Assembly: GCF_004519315.1 (NCBI RefSeq)
Contig: NZ_SOZE01000011.1
Location: 105,850 to 169,849, forward strand
Direction: 5' to 3'
Length of the DNA: 64,000 nt
Origin: Mucilaginibacter psychrotolerans
GTDB lineage: Bacteria; Bacteroidota; Bacteroidia; Sphingobacteriales; Sphingobacteriaceae
Shown here: in pieces, positions 50,255 through 60,258 of the stretch
How positions within the stretch are numbered: position 1 is the stretch's first letter
How the letters are laid out: every line of letters starts with the position of its first letter
Translations under genes and position numbers: made by a program
Notes under the pieces: generated by a model
The model's database searches: none
The model's input: the letters and a program-made list of their open reading frames with translations, nothing else
Told to the model about the DNA's origin: nothing

Positions 50255-50262
50255 TATCTTTG
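50255..50262 (+). promoter_or_regulatory. -7 element of the tmRNA gene
   Basis: TATCTTTG matches TAnnTTTG, 48 bases before the mature tmRNA 5' end, leaving a short precursor leader. A clear TTTG at -33 is missing, only a T-rich stretch near 50225-50229. Confidence 0.55.
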
Positions 50263-50309
50263 TGTTATCTGCAAACTGGCAACCGCCTATTGCGAACTTC
50301 AAAAAAAAT

Positions 50310-50677
50310 GGGGTCGACCGGAATTGACAGGATGGAGATAAATAAGTAAGCATGCAGCGCGTTGGGTGAATTAGCGCTAAAATCTGAACGCTCAAACTTT
50401 CAAATGGCGAAAATAATTTTGCCTTAGCTGCCTAATTTAGAATTAGTATAGCTTTTGTCCCGCCGGTTTTCTGTTCTGTTGGATCGGCAACCGGGGCATC
50501 GTAAAACGGAAATAGCCTGCTTAAAGGTGTGGTAAGCAAGCGAAACAAAGCACCTAAGGATTAAGGTACAGGTAAGCGGTTAACCTTCCATAGTCTCTAC
50601 AATTAAATAACAGCTAAGCATGTAGAAAGCTTACTTTATACCATGTTTGGACGAGGGTTCGAATCCCTCCGGCTCCA
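50310..50677 (+). ncRNA. ssrA: tmRNA (transfer-messenger RNA)
   Basis: The acceptor arm is formed by GGGGTCG (50310-50316) and CGGCTCC (50670-50676) with A50677 as discriminator; the T arm is GAGGGTTCGAATCCCTC. The open frame 50406-50435 encodes GENNFALAA and stop, the form of tag used in Bacteroidota. tmRNA rescues stalled ribosomes with SmpB and marks the nascent chain for proteolysis. After the discriminator the genome reads CGA rather than CCA, so CCA must be added by enzyme. A terminator follows at 50686-50728. Confidence 0.97.
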
Positions 50678-50685
50678 CGAAAAAT

Positions 50686-50728
50686 TTGTAACGCCTGCTC
50701 TTGATAAAGGGTGGGCGTTACAAGTTTT
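50686..50728 (+). terminator. Terminator of tmRNA
   Basis: Ten-base stem TTGTAACGCC (50686-50695) with GGCGTTACAA (50714-50723), then GTTTT. The 9 bases between the mature tmRNA end and the hairpin fit a short 3' trailer. Confidence 0.85.
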
Positions 50729-51257
50729 AAGCGAACAGTGATTAGAATCCGGCAAAACTAATCGATATGCTAAAAAACTGTGAACATTATTTATCTAAAA
50801 ATTCACTAAACGTTTTTTTGTCGCCTCAACAAAATTTTAAGCTTACCTAGTATTTAACTATATGCCTTTTTTTGTTCATGCCAAATTCGGGCTATTGTCT
50901 ATTTGAAGCCTGGCGCGGCAATCTACATTTGAACCCATCTGCTGTATCCTTTATTTTACTGCGGGTCTTTTTCCCGGTTAATTAATCCAAGGCTAAAAAG
51001 CTATCGGTATTCCAGAAGTCTTCCATCATTAAACTTAACTACCGAAAGTCATTTATTCTTATTCAAGTTGACCTAAAAATAAATTTTGTTTGAGTCAAAT
51101 ATCGGCCGCCTTCCTGTAGCGGGAATGACTGTTATCACATCGCTATGTGTCTCGCACCAACAACCAAAAATGTTATAAATCAAATTATTAAGAGATTACA
51201 AACACTTATCGAATGAGAACTTAATTGAACATTTGTTCACATCAAACTATTACCATC
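50729..51257. other. Long intergenic region before the UspA gene; possible long leader or small RNA
   Basis: About 530 bp without a credible gene. It contains a near-consensus promoter at 50902-50931 reading rightward, about 320 bases before the UspA ATG. No terminator-like hairpin with a T run was seen between the two, so a long 5' leader is more likely than a separate small RNA, but either is possible. Confidence 0.4.
50902..50931 (+). promoter_or_regulatory. Near-consensus promoter upstream of the UspA-MgtA pair
   Basis: TTTG (50902-50905), 18-base spacer, TACATTTG (50924-50931), one base short of the ideal spacing. It reads toward the UspA gene at 51258. Confidence 0.55.
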
Positions 51258-52118
51258 ATGAAAAAGCTTTTGTTGTTAACAGATTTTTCGGACCATGCAG
51301 AACATGCGGCTGAGAACGCCCTATATCTATGCACTAAAATGCAAACGGCACTAACAATCTATCACAGCTTTCAGGCTTTCCCTTTGGTAGCATATGAAAA
51401 TGGCGGACCCTACCTTACTGAATTCAGTGACGCTTACGCAGCCGAAACGAATGAGCGTATGGCCAGGTTCTTAAGCAAAACAAAAGTATTTGCTGAAGAA
51501 AATTTCGAGGGAATAGAAATCCCAATTGAGCACATTAGCGAAGATGGCGATCTGGGTGCAAACCTGGCTAAGCTACTGGCCAATGCAGACTATGAACTGG
51601 TTATTATGGGTTCAGGCAGCTCCGATTACCTGGATCAATTGCTGGGTGGTAGCGAAACCCAATCCGTAATTATACATTCCAACCGACCCATCCTAATTAT
51701 TCCACTACAATCTAACCTTAAACAGCTAAAGAAAGTGGTTTTTGCCACCGATTATAACGAAAAAGATTTCCATGCCATAAACTACCTGGTAGATATGGCC
51801 GGACTATTATCATTTGAAATACAGGTACTGCATGTTGATACTTTTGGCGATAACCCCGACAAAAAATGGAAAGAAGAGGTTGAATTGAAAAGGTTTGCCG
51901 GTGGTTTAAATTTTCCCGGTATAACTTATCACAGCATTTGGGGAAAAGAAGTAATTCCGCGCCTTAATAAATATTGTGATGAATCTGGCGCTGATCTGCT
52001 GGCAATGGTTCATTACCATCAAGGGTTCTTCTCTAAGCTATTTGGGCTTAGTAGCACCAGGAAGGAAGTTAGAAACCAAAAACAGCCGCTACTAATTTTT
52101 CCGCCAAAATTCATATAG
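51258..52118 (+). CDS. Tandem universal stress protein (UspA x2)
   Basis: A 286-residue protein from the ATG at 51258 (MKKLLLLTDFSDHAEHAAEN); the longer frame uses a TTG. Two UspA folds lie in a row: the first ends with ELVIMGSGSSDYLDQLLGGS and SNRPILIIP, where the G-x2-G-x9-G-[ST] ATP-site pattern is only partly kept; the second starts KKVVFATDYNEKDFHAINYL and ends KQPLLIFPPKFI. It precedes the MgtA-type P-ATPase by 11 bases and is probably co-transcribed, suggesting joint control under stress or ion starvation. Confidence 0.92.
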   Translation: MKKLLLLTDFSDHAEHAAENALYLCTKMQTALTIYHSFQAFPLVAYENGGPYLTEFSDAYAAETNERMARFLSKTKVFAEENFEGIEIPIEHISEDGDLGANLAKLLANADYELVIMGSGSSDYLDQLLGGSETQSVIIHSNRPILIIPLQSNLKQLKKVVFATDYNEKDFHAINYLVDMAGLLSFEIQVLHVDTFGDNPDKKWKEEVELKRFAGGLNFPGITYHSIWGKEVIPRLNKYCDESGADLLAMVHYHQGFFSKLFGLSSTRKEVRNQKQPLLIFPPKFI

Positions 52119-52129
52119 GCGTAACATAC

Positions 52130-54679
52130 ATGCAGATAACCTCCTCCCGTATTCCAGACGGCAATTTTTGTCACCTCACTACAGTCGAAGCCCTCTCGTT
52201 ACTTGGGAGTGACCAACACGGACTCGCTAAGGCAGACGCACGCGCGCGGTTGGCTGAATATGGTGCCAACACCATCCGTGCTAACGCACATAGTTCGGCA
52301 TTACGTTTATTTTTTTCGCAATTAAAAAGCCCTATTACTCTCCTGCTGATTATAGCTGCTGTATTATCTGCTGGACTGGGGGATGTTGCCGACACCATCA
52401 TTATATTGATTATTGTACTGATTAGCAGTTGCCTGGGCTTTTGGCAGGAACGTGGCGCTGCAAATGCGGTGCAGGCATTGTTGAAATTGGTTCAATTGCA
52501 TTGCGATGTGCTGAGGGATGGTGTAAAGACCAGTATACCGGTAGAAGCAGCCGTACCCGGTGATATTGTGATGCTCTCTGCCGGCGACATCATCCCCGGC
52601 GACAGTCTTATCCTTACCTCGCAGGAATTATTTGCAGACGAAGCAGCCTTTACAGGAGAAACCTACCCGGTAGAAAAAAATGCCGGCATTTTGCCACAGG
52701 ATACGCCGCTTGCAAAAAGAAGCAATACTCTGCTAATGGGCGCGCACGTTATCAGCGGCAAAGCAACGGCATTGATCATGCGGACGGGGCAACAAACAGA
52801 ATTCGGCAAAATATCAGCCGGACTAGCCGCCTCTGCACCCTTAACTGATTTTGAACGCGGTATACGCAGGTTCGGTTATATGCTAATGGAGATTACTTTA
52901 TTACTCGTTATCATCATTTTCGCCATAAACGTATTGCTGCACAAGCCGGTACTCGATTCCTTGTTGTTTTCGTTAGCACTCGCGGTGGGCCTCACTCCGC
53001 AACTGTTGCCGGCTATTATCAGTGTGAATTTATCAGCGGGGGCGCGGCGCATGGCAACCCAAAACGTCATTGTAAAACGCCTCTCATCTATCGAGAACTT
53101 TGGTAGCATGAATATACTTTGTTCCGATAAAACCGGAACCATAACCGAAGGCAAAGTAACATTAAAGGACACCCTGGATAGCAGCGGCGCGCATAGCGAT
53201 AAAGTATTGCTGTATGCCTGGCTGAATGCCTCACTGCAACAGGGTTTTCACAATCCTATTGATGAGGCGATTTGCCAGGCCCGCGCCGACGCAACAGAAG
53301 GCTACCGGGTACAGGCAGAAATCCCTTACGATTTTATACGTAAAAGGCTGAGTATACAGGTACAAACAGATGAAGCTAATTTTGCTGTTACAAAGGGAGC
53401 ATTAAATGTGGTTCTGGGAATTTGCAGCCAGGTAGAAAGCGGTAATGGGCAGGTGAGTGATATAGGTAATTTTAAGGATTTCATCCTTAAAAAATATCAG
53501 GAACTGAGCGAAGCCGGTTTCCGTACTCTGGGTGTAGCCTACAAGTTAACCGAACAGGATAAAGATTTCACCAAAGAACAGGAGAAAGATATGATCTTTC
53601 TGGGTTTTATCACCCTGTTCGACCCACCTAAAGCCAACGTGGCCTCCACCATCAGCCAATTGAACGGCCTGGGTGTGCAACTTAAAATCATCACCGGCGA
53701 CAACGCACTGGTGGCAAAAAGCCTGGCTTTGCAAATTGGTTTACAAAACCCTCAAATACTCACCGGCAGCACCCTGCAAAAAATGAGTAATTCCGCGCTG
53801 ATCCATCGGGCACCGCTAACCCATATTTTTGCGGAGATAGAACCCAACCAAAAGGAGCGCATTATTTTGGTTTTGCAAAAGGCTGGCCATGTGGTTGGCT
53901 TTATGGGCGATGGGGTAAACGATGCTCCAGCACTTCACGCAGCTGATGTAGGGATATCGGTAGATACCGCAGTTGATGTTGCTAAGCAGGCGGCCGATAT
54001 TGTTTTGTTAAGCCGCGATTTGACGGTGCTTGCCGCAGGTATTATAGAAGGCAGGAAAACTTTTGCCAACACACTAAAATACATCTTTATGGCCACCAGT
54101 GCCAATTTTGGCAATATGTTTAGTATGGCCGGGGCATCGCTTTTTTTACCCTTCCTGCCCATGTTACCTAAACAGATTTTGCTCACCAATTTGCTTACAG
54201 ATCTGCCGGAAATGGCTATCGCTACAGACCGTGTAGATCAGTCCAGCATCCAAACGCCGCAGCGTTGGAACCTTGGCTTTATCAAGCGCTTCATGCTTAC
54301 ATTTGGTTTATTAAGTTCGATTTTCGATTATACCACCTTTGGGATACTGATCTTCGTATTCCATGCTGATGAAAAAATTTTCCAAACCGGCTGGTTGTTA
54401 GAATCAGTTATCTCTGCAACATTGATCGTATTGGTTGTTCGCACACGCCTGCCATTTTTCAAAAGTTTGCCGGGGCGCTACCTTACGAACGCAACCATAT
54501 TGGTTATCTTGCTGGTACTTGCCCTACCGCTAACGCCTCTTGCCGCATGGTTTGGTTTTACGCGGTTGCCAATTGCCTATTACGGCTGGATGTTGCTGAT
54601 CCTGGCCGCTTACATCGCTGCAGCCGATTTGGCTAAACGCTGGTTCTATAAAAGGCTGGTAGCGCACTCAAAACCTTGA
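52130..54679 (+). CDS. MgtA-type P-type ATPase (P3B)
   Basis: An 849-residue cation pump. Actuator domain motif FTGETYPVEK, phosphorylation site CSDKTGTITEGK, hinge GDGVNDAPAL, and the P3B signature in the fourth helix region VGLTPQLLPAIISVNLSAGA identify a magnesium importer of MgtA type rather than a heavy-metal or calcium pump. About 10 membrane helices. By family it imports Mg2+ in low-magnesium conditions. It follows UspA directly. Whether it is truly Mg2+-specific here is inferred from motif only. Confidence 0.92.
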   Translation: MQITSSRIPDGNFCHLTTVEALSLLGSDQHGLAKADARARLAEYGANTIRANAHSSALRLFFSQLKSPITLLLIIAAVLSAGLGDVADTIIILIIVLISSCLGFWQERGAANAVQALLKLVQLHCDVLRDGVKTSIPVEAAVPGDIVMLSAGDIIPGDSLILTSQELFADEAAFTGETYPVEKNAGILPQDTPLAKRSNTLLMGAHVISGKATALIMRTGQQTEFGKISAGLAASAPLTDFERGIRRFGYMLMEITLLLVIIIFAINVLLHKPVLDSLLFSLALAVGLTPQLLPAIISVNLSAGARRMATQNVIVKRLSSIENFGSMNILCSDKTGTITEGKVTLKDTLDSSGAHSDKVLLYAWLNASLQQGFHNPIDEAICQARADATEGYRVQAEIPYDFIRKRLSIQVQTDEANFAVTKGALNVVLGICSQVESGNGQVSDIGNFKDFILKKYQELSEAGFRTLGVAYKLTEQDKDFTKEQEKDMIFLGFITLFDPPKANVASTISQLNGLGVQLKIITGDNALVAKSLALQIGLQNPQILTGSTLQKMSNSALIHRAPLTHIFAEIEPNQKERIILVLQKAGHVVGFMGDGVNDAPALHAADVGISVDTAVDVAKQAADIVLLSRDLTVLAAGIIEGRKTFANTLKYIFMATSANFGNMFSMAGASLFLPFLPMLPKQILLTNLLTDLPEMAIATDRVDQSSIQTPQRWNLGFIKRFMLTFGLLSSIFDYTTFGILIFVFHADEKIFQTGWLLESVISATLIVLVVRTRLPFFKSLPGRYLTNATILVILLVLALPLTPLAAWFGFTRLPIAYYGWMLLILAAYIAAADLAKRWFYKRLVAHSKP

Positions 54680-55093
54680 ACGGTTGGCATTAAACCCGAC
54701 GATGCGATAATAATTGACATCGTCGCCCCTGCACCAGCTATACATCAATAGAGAACAGAGTTGTTTTAGGGTTTGATCAACAACGGGGCAATGGTTTCTT
54801 TTGAAGTACCGCATATTATTTTGTTGACAAAATGGATGTATCAAAAAACTTTTGCTGCCGCCGGAAACCCCATGTATGACAGTTAAACCGCAATTCCGAA
54901 CGAGATCATCAGCGTTACCTCACCCGCCATATTTGCCCCATTAAAAGCACCAGCTACTTATCAGCCCTGGTTACAGCAGGTTAATAATCAACACTTAACT
55001 GCAGCATTCTACCCTCAGCAGCTATAAATTGACCTTTAACAGTTATTATAGCCATTGGTTTTAGGGCTAAGTTTACTCCTGAATACTAGTACT
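54680..55093. other. Intergenic region, no gene seen
   Basis: About 410 bp. Behind the P-ATPase stop, CGACGATG (54697-54704) pairs with CATCGTCG (54718-54725) but there is no T run, so termination is uncertain. Before the adhesin gene, TAAGTTTA (55068-55075) is one mismatch from TAnnTTTG, 19 bp before the ATG. A palindrome TTTTGTTGACAAAA occurs near 54821-54834. Nothing else is supported. Confidence 0.45.
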
Positions 55094-58000
55094 ATGATCC
55101 TATCCAACTTGCGCAGATTATCTATTGCATTCATTGTCACTTTATTTATTCCTTTTATTTCCTTCGCTAACGTAAATATTACCGCAGCAACCGGCGGAAC
55201 CGGTATATCAGCTGATAAATCCAGCGGTAGCCCCGCAGCGGCGTTCACTACTTTAGGCAATATTGTTTTATCAAGTGCAGTCACTACCGATTTTTCATCG
55301 GGCAGCGGTTTAACCATTATATTAACGGCACCTACCAATTGGCAATTCCTGGCTGGCACGGGTTCTGTTTCTGTGGGCGGTAATATAAGCAGCGCCAGCG
55401 TAGTGGTTACCGGCACAACAGCCACCATTACTTACACGTGTGGTGCTGCATCTCTGTCAAACGCAATAACCATCATCGGGCTACAGGTGCAGGCAACTGT
55501 TAAAACAACACTTTCAAGCACCAACATCACCAGAACAGGGGGTACCGGCACTATAGCGGGTTTCGCTACAAATGCAATTTCCGGAGCACTCTCGCAGGTA
55601 GCCGGTACATTTACAAAGTTGCAACTACTGCTTCCCGGCGAAACGGCCTCTCCAGGATCGGCAACAGGTAAAACGGGTACGCCAACAAACCCAACAGCCG
55701 GTACCGCCATCACCATTACGGTTAACAGTGTTGACGTTAACTGGAACGTTGTTTCGTCGACAGATAATATCGGCATTACATCTACCGATGCAAATGCTAC
55801 CTTGCCAGCCAATAATACACTTAGTGCTGGTACGCGTACATTCAGCATTACGTTAAAAACCGCCGGATCCAGAACTATAACGGCAACGGACATTACCAAC
55901 GGGTTGATAACTGCAAATACCAGCCCTGCTGTTACTGTGGCCGTAGGTACATTTACCAAACTTCAACTGCTGCTACCGGGCGAAACAGCCGCTCCCGGCA
56001 CCACAACCGGTAAAACAGGCACACCAACCAATCCTACAGCCGGCACCGCAATTACGGTTACTGTTAACAGCGTAGATGCCAACTGGAATGTGGTATCATC
56101 AACAGATAATATCGGTATTACCTCAACCGATGCAAATGCTACCTTGCCTGCCAATAATACACTTAGTGCAGGTACGCGTACATTTAGTATTACGTTGAAA
56201 ACCGCCGGATCTAAAACCATAACGGCCAGCGATATTACAAATGTGGGGATAACCGCAAATACCAGCCCTGCGGTTACTGTAGCTGCCGGTACATTTACAA
56301 AATTGCAGCTGTTGCTGCCCGGCGAAACAGCAGCCCCGGGCACCGCTACCGGCAAAACCGGTACACCAACCAACCCCACAGCCGGTACAGCTATTACCGT
56401 TACTGTTAACAGCGTAGATGCCAACTGGAATGTGGTATCTTCTACCGACAATATCGGCATAACATCTACCGATGTCAATGCAGCATTGCCAGCCAACAAT
56501 ACACTTAGCGCCGGTACGCGTACATTCAGCATCACGTTAAAAACTGTGGGATCTAAAACCATAATGGCAAGCGATATCACCAATGGTGCAATAACGGCTA
56601 ATACCAGCCCATCTGTCACCGTAGTAGTAGGTGCTTTTGCCAAGCTGCAGCTGTTGCTACCCGGTGAAACCGCAGCCCCCGGCACAGCTACAGGTAAAAC
56701 AGGTACGCCAACCAACCCAACAGCCGGTACGGCAATTACAGTTACTGTTAATAGCGTAGATGCCAACTGGAATGTGGTATCATCAACCGATAATATCGGC
56801 ATAACCTCAACCGATGCAAATGCCACATTGCCTGCCAATAATACACTCAGTGCGGGTACGCGCACGTTCAGTATAACCTTAAAAACCTCCGGATCCAGAA
56901 CGATAACGGCAACTGACATTACCAACGGCGTGATAACTGCAAATACCAGCCCTGCGGTTACCGTAGCTGCCGGTACAATTACAAAATTGCAGTTGTTGCT
57001 GCCCGGCGAAACAGCCGCACCCGGCACCGCCACAGGTAAAACAGGTACGCCAACAAACCCAACGGCAGGTACTGCTATTACAATTACTGTTAACAGCGTA
57101 GATGCCAACTGGAACGTGGTATCATCTACAGATAATATCGGCATAACCTGTACCGATGCCAATGCGGTATTGCCCGCTAATAATATACTTAGTGCAGGTA
57201 CGCGTACATTCAGTATTACTTTAAAAACAACAGGATCCAGAACCATAACGGCAAGCGATGTTACCAACGTTGGGATAACCGCAAATACCAGTCCTGCTGT
57301 TACTGTAGCTGCCGGTACGTTTGTAAAATTGCAGTTGCTGCTTCCCGGGGAAACCGCAGCGCCTGGCACCGCAACGGGTAAAACAGGTACGCCAACCAAC
57401 CCAACGGCAGGTACCGCCATTACGGTTACTGTTAATAGTGTTGATGCCAACTGGAATGTGGTATCATCTACCGATAATATCGGCATAACATCTACAGATG
57501 CCAATGCAGCCTTGCCCGCCAATAATACACTTAGCGCAGGTACGCGTACGTTTAGTATTACGTTAAAAACTGTAGGATCTAAAACCATAACGGCAAGCGA
57601 TATCACCAATGGTGCAATAACGGCTAATACCAGCCCGGCTGTTACCGTGGCTGTAGGTGCTTTTACCAAGTTACAACTACTAATGCCGGGCGAAACCGCA
57701 GCTGCGGGTACTGCAACAGGCAAAACAGGCACGCCCACTACAGCATTGGCAGGCACAGCATTTAACGTAACGGTTAACGCGGTTGATGCTAACTGGAACA
57801 AAGTTACTACCATTACGCAAACAGTGGGTATAACCAGTAACGATCCAAACGCCGTGGTTCCTGCTAATACGGCGTTAGTTGCGGGCACTAAAACGCTGGC
57901 GGTGACCTTAAAAAAGGTAACAGCTACAGCTACAGTAACCGCTACCGATATTACCGACGGCACCAAAACTGCTAATACCAGCCCATCTACAACTGTAGTT

Positions 58001-60232
58001 GTTGGTACGTTTACCAAACTACAATTACTGCTTCCCGGCGAAACCGCAGCCCCGGGTACTGCTACAGGCAAAACCGGTACGCCAAGTGCCCGAACAGCGG
58101 GCACTGCGTTTAACGTCACGGTAAACGCAGTAGATGCTGCATGGAACGTAGTTACAACCGTTACAGATGTAGTTGCAATTACATCAACCGATGTGAATGC
58201 CACCCTTCCGGCAAATACCGCGCTGGTTGCAGGTACCAAATCACTAAGCTTTACTTTTAAAACATCCGGTACAAAAACCATCACTACCAGTGATGTAACT
58301 ACCCCTGCGCGCACAGCGAATACCAGCCCTAATACCACGGTTAATACAGGCACTTTTACGAGATTGCAGTTATTGTTACCCGGCGAGACAGCGGCACCCG
58401 GCACAGCCTCCGGTAAAACAGGCACACCGACAGCGCGAACTGCCGGCACGGCATTTAACGTAACCGTTAACGCAGTTGATGCCAACTGGAACAAAGTAAC
58501 CACCGTAACAGATGTAGTGCAAATAACCTCTACAGACGCATTGGGCACTATGCCTGCCAATGCAGCCCTGGCAGCCGGTACAAAAACAAACTTTGCGGTA
58601 ACATTAAAAACACCCGGCACAAAAACAATTACGGCTACGGATGTAACCAACGCTGCCAGAACTCCTAACACAAGCCCAAGCGTAACCGTTAACGCGGGTG
58701 CCTTTTCAAAGTTACTTATTGTATTGCCGGGCGAAACTTACGCAGCGGGCACAGCCACCGGTAAAACAGGTACGGCTTTCAACGTTACCGTATATGCAGT
58801 TGATGCGGTGTTCAACAACATCTCATCAGTTACCGATGTAATAAAAATAACTTCTACGGATGTAAATGCTGTTTTACCGGCTAACGCAGCAGCTGTTGCG
58901 GGCAGCAAAACCTTCAGCATCACTTTAAAAACCGGGGGTGCAAAAACCATTACAGCAACAGATGCAACTAATGGCCTTATTACTGCTTCTACGTCACCAT
59001 CGGTTACCGTAGCTGCAGGTGCATATTCACAACTACAAATATTGCTCCCGGGCGAAACCGCCGCACCAGGTACTTTAACGGGCGCAACAGGCACGGCTAA
59101 TCCGCCTGCCCGCAACACCGCTTTCAACATTACCGTAAATGCGGTTGATGCCTATTATAACAAGGTAACAACGGTAACAAATACAGTAACCATCACTTCT
59201 TCAGACGCTACGGCAGTATTGCCTGCTGCAGCAGCATTAACAGCTGGCACAAGGGTATTTTCTGTAAATATCAAGAGCGTTTCTACGTCACCATTACCAA
59301 CTATTACCGCAACGCAATCAGCTATCAACAAAACTGTAAGTGTGCCGGTAGGCGTACCCGCCACAGTAGCAACAGATTATTTTCGAACAGCATCATCGGG
59401 TAACTGGAACGATGCCAACAACTGGCAAAGCTCTACCAACGGCACAACAAACTGGCAGGACGCAACCTTAACACCTACCAACTCAGCAAGCGGCGTTGAA
59501 ATCCTCACAGGCCACGTTATAACCGTAACGGCCAACGTCACAGTAGATCAGGTTATTGTTGATGCCAATGCGCAAGTGATTGTGAACAGCGGTATAACCT
59601 TAACTATCGCGGCCGGGGCCGGGGGCACGCAATTCTCGGTATCGGGTATATTAAATAACGCTGGCACCATTACTACCACCGGAGCCCTTGCTTTTTTAAG
59701 CGGCGGCAAATACCAGCACAATTTTACCACAACGGCGGGTACCATACCCACAGCAACATGGAATCCGCTCTCAACATGCGAAATAATTGGCTACACCAGT
59801 TACGTAGGCAATTTGGCCGGGTTAAACCAAACCTTCGGCGATTTTGTATGGAACTGCCCGGGACAAAATATAGCAGGTAATGGCATTTCATTAAATACCA
59901 CGCTTACTGCAACCATGAACAGCCTGTCGGTAATTTCCACAGGTACCGGGCAAATGCGTTTGGCCAACACCGGCGGTACATTGGGAGTTACGGGCGACTA
60001 CAATCAATCGGGCGGGATACTAATATTAAACAACACAAGCGGAACGCTTAATTTAAATATCGGTGGCGATTTCAGCATGTCGGGCGGTACACTACAGCAG
60101 GGAACCGGGCTAAATTCCATAGCCTTTAATAATACAACCCAGCAAACCTATGAAAAAACGGGTGGCACTATATCCGGCGTGGTAAACTTCACGGTAAATA
60201 CAAATGCTAAAGTAGATTTGGCACTTCTGTAA
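55094..60232 (+). CDS. Giant repeat adhesin-like protein, N-terminal part (frameshifted)
   Basis: 1712 residues from the ATG at 55094 (MILSNLRRLSIAFIVTLFIP signal peptide). An N-terminal domain (to about 170) is followed by eleven ~114-residue Ig-like repeats, each starting with KLQLLLPGETAAPGTATG and ending in NTSPAVTV. The first six are nearly identical at DNA level. Then comes a beta-helix-like part (SGNWNDANNWQ, TGHVITVTANVTVDQVIV). The frame stops at 60230 and the continuation is in another frame to 62805; adding one G at 60220-60221 (GG to GGG) would restore DLGTSVIDGSTGTFTLAAGG and fuse both parts into a ~2570-residue T9SS surface protein. As it stands this part lacks the sorting signal. 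Confidence 0.85.
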   Translation: MILSNLRRLSIAFIVTLFIPFISFANVNITAATGGTGISADKSSGSPAAAFTTLGNIVLSSAVTTDFSSGSGLTIILTAPTNWQFLAGTGSVSVGGNISSASVVVTGTTATITYTCGAASLSNAITIIGLQVQATVKTTLSSTNITRTGGTGTIAGFATNAISGALSQVAGTFTKLQLLLPGETASPGSATGKTGTPTNPTAGTAITITVNSVDVNWNVVSSTDNIGITSTDANATLPANNTLSAGTRTFSITLKTAGSRTITATDITNGLITANTSPAVTVAVGTFTKLQLLLPGETAAPGTTTGKTGTPTNPTAGTAITVTVNSVDANWNVVSSTDNIGITSTDANATLPANNTLSAGTRTFSITLKTAGSKTITASDITNVGITANTSPAVTVAAGTFTKLQLLLPGETAAPGTATGKTGTPTNPTAGTAITVTVNSVDANWNVVSSTDNIGITSTDVNAALPANNTLSAGTRTFSITLKTVGSKTIMASDITNGAITANTSPSVTVVVGAFAKLQLLLPGETAAPGTATGKTGTPTNPTAGTAITVTVNSVDANWNVVSSTDNIGITSTDANATLPANNTLSAGTRTFSITLKTSGSRTITATDITNGVITANTSPAVTVAAGTITKLQLLLPGETAAPGTATGKTGTPTNPTAGTAITITVNSVDANWNVVSSTDNIGITCTDANAVLPANNILSAGTRTFSITLKTTGSRTITASDVTNVGITANTSPAVTVAAGTFVKLQLLLPGETAAPGTATGKTGTPTNPTAGTAITVTVNSVDANWNVVSSTDNIGITSTDANAALPANNTLSAGTRTFSITLKTVGSKTITASDITNGAITANTSPAVTVAVGAFTKLQLLMPGETAAAGTATGKTGTPTTALAGTAFNVTVNAVDANWNKVTTITQTVGITSNDPNAVVPANTALVAGTKTLAVTLKKVTATATVTATDITDGTKTANTSPSTTVVVGTFTKLQLLLPGETAAPGTATGKTGTPSARTAGTAFNVTVNAVDAAWNVVTTVTDVVAITSTDVNATLPANTALVAGTKSLSFTFKTSGTKTITTSDVTTPARTANTSPNTTVNTGTFTRLQLLLPGETAAPGTASGKTGTPTARTAGTAFNVTVNAVDANWNKVTTVTDVVQITSTDALGTMPANAALAAGTKTNFAVTLKTPGTKTITATDVTNAARTPNTSPSVTVNAGAFSKLLIVLPGETYAAGTATGKTGTAFNVTVYAVDAVFNNISSVTDVIKITSTDVNAVLPANAAAVAGSKTFSITLKTGGAKTITATDATNGLITASTSPSVTVAAGAYSQLQILLPGETAAPGTLTGATGTANPPARNTAFNITVNAVDAYYNKVTTVTNTVTITSSDATAVLPAAAALTAGTRVFSVNIKSVSTSPLPTITATQSAINKTVSVPVGVPATVATDYFRTASSGNWNDANNWQSSTNGTTNWQDATLTPTNSASGVEILTGHVITVTANVTVDQVIVDANAQVIVNSGITLTIAAGAGGTQFSVSGILNNAGTITTTGALAFLSGGKYQHNFTTTAGTIPTATWNPLSTCEIIGYTSYVGNLAGLNQTFGDFVWNCPGQNIAGNGISLNTTLTATMNSLSVISTGTGQMRLANTGGTLGVTGDYNQSGGILILNNTSGTLNLNIGGDFSMSGGTLQQGTGLNSIAFNNTTQQTYEKTGGTISGVVNFTVNTNAKVDLALL
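55608..59350. repeat. Eleven tandem ~342-bp coding repeats
   Basis: Repeat starts are near 55608, 55950, 56292, 56634, 56976, 57318, 57660, 58008, 58353, 58695 and 59019, giving a 342-bp period for the first copies. The first six to seven differ by only a few codons (such as DANATLPAN versus DVNAALPAN), while the last five have diverged and vary in length. This indicates recent unequal exchange or conversion at the 5' end. Antisense open frames of up to 902 codons across this area are a side effect of the repeat codon pattern. Confidence 0.92.
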
Positions 60233-60258
60233 TCGATGGCTCTACGGGCACATTTACT

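Noticed and set aside
55963..58671. A 902-codon open frame on the minus strand
   Set aside because: It lies antisense to the adhesin repeats; the long opening follows from the regular codon pattern of the repeats, and the Val/Pro/Leu-rich translation has no start context or family resemblance.
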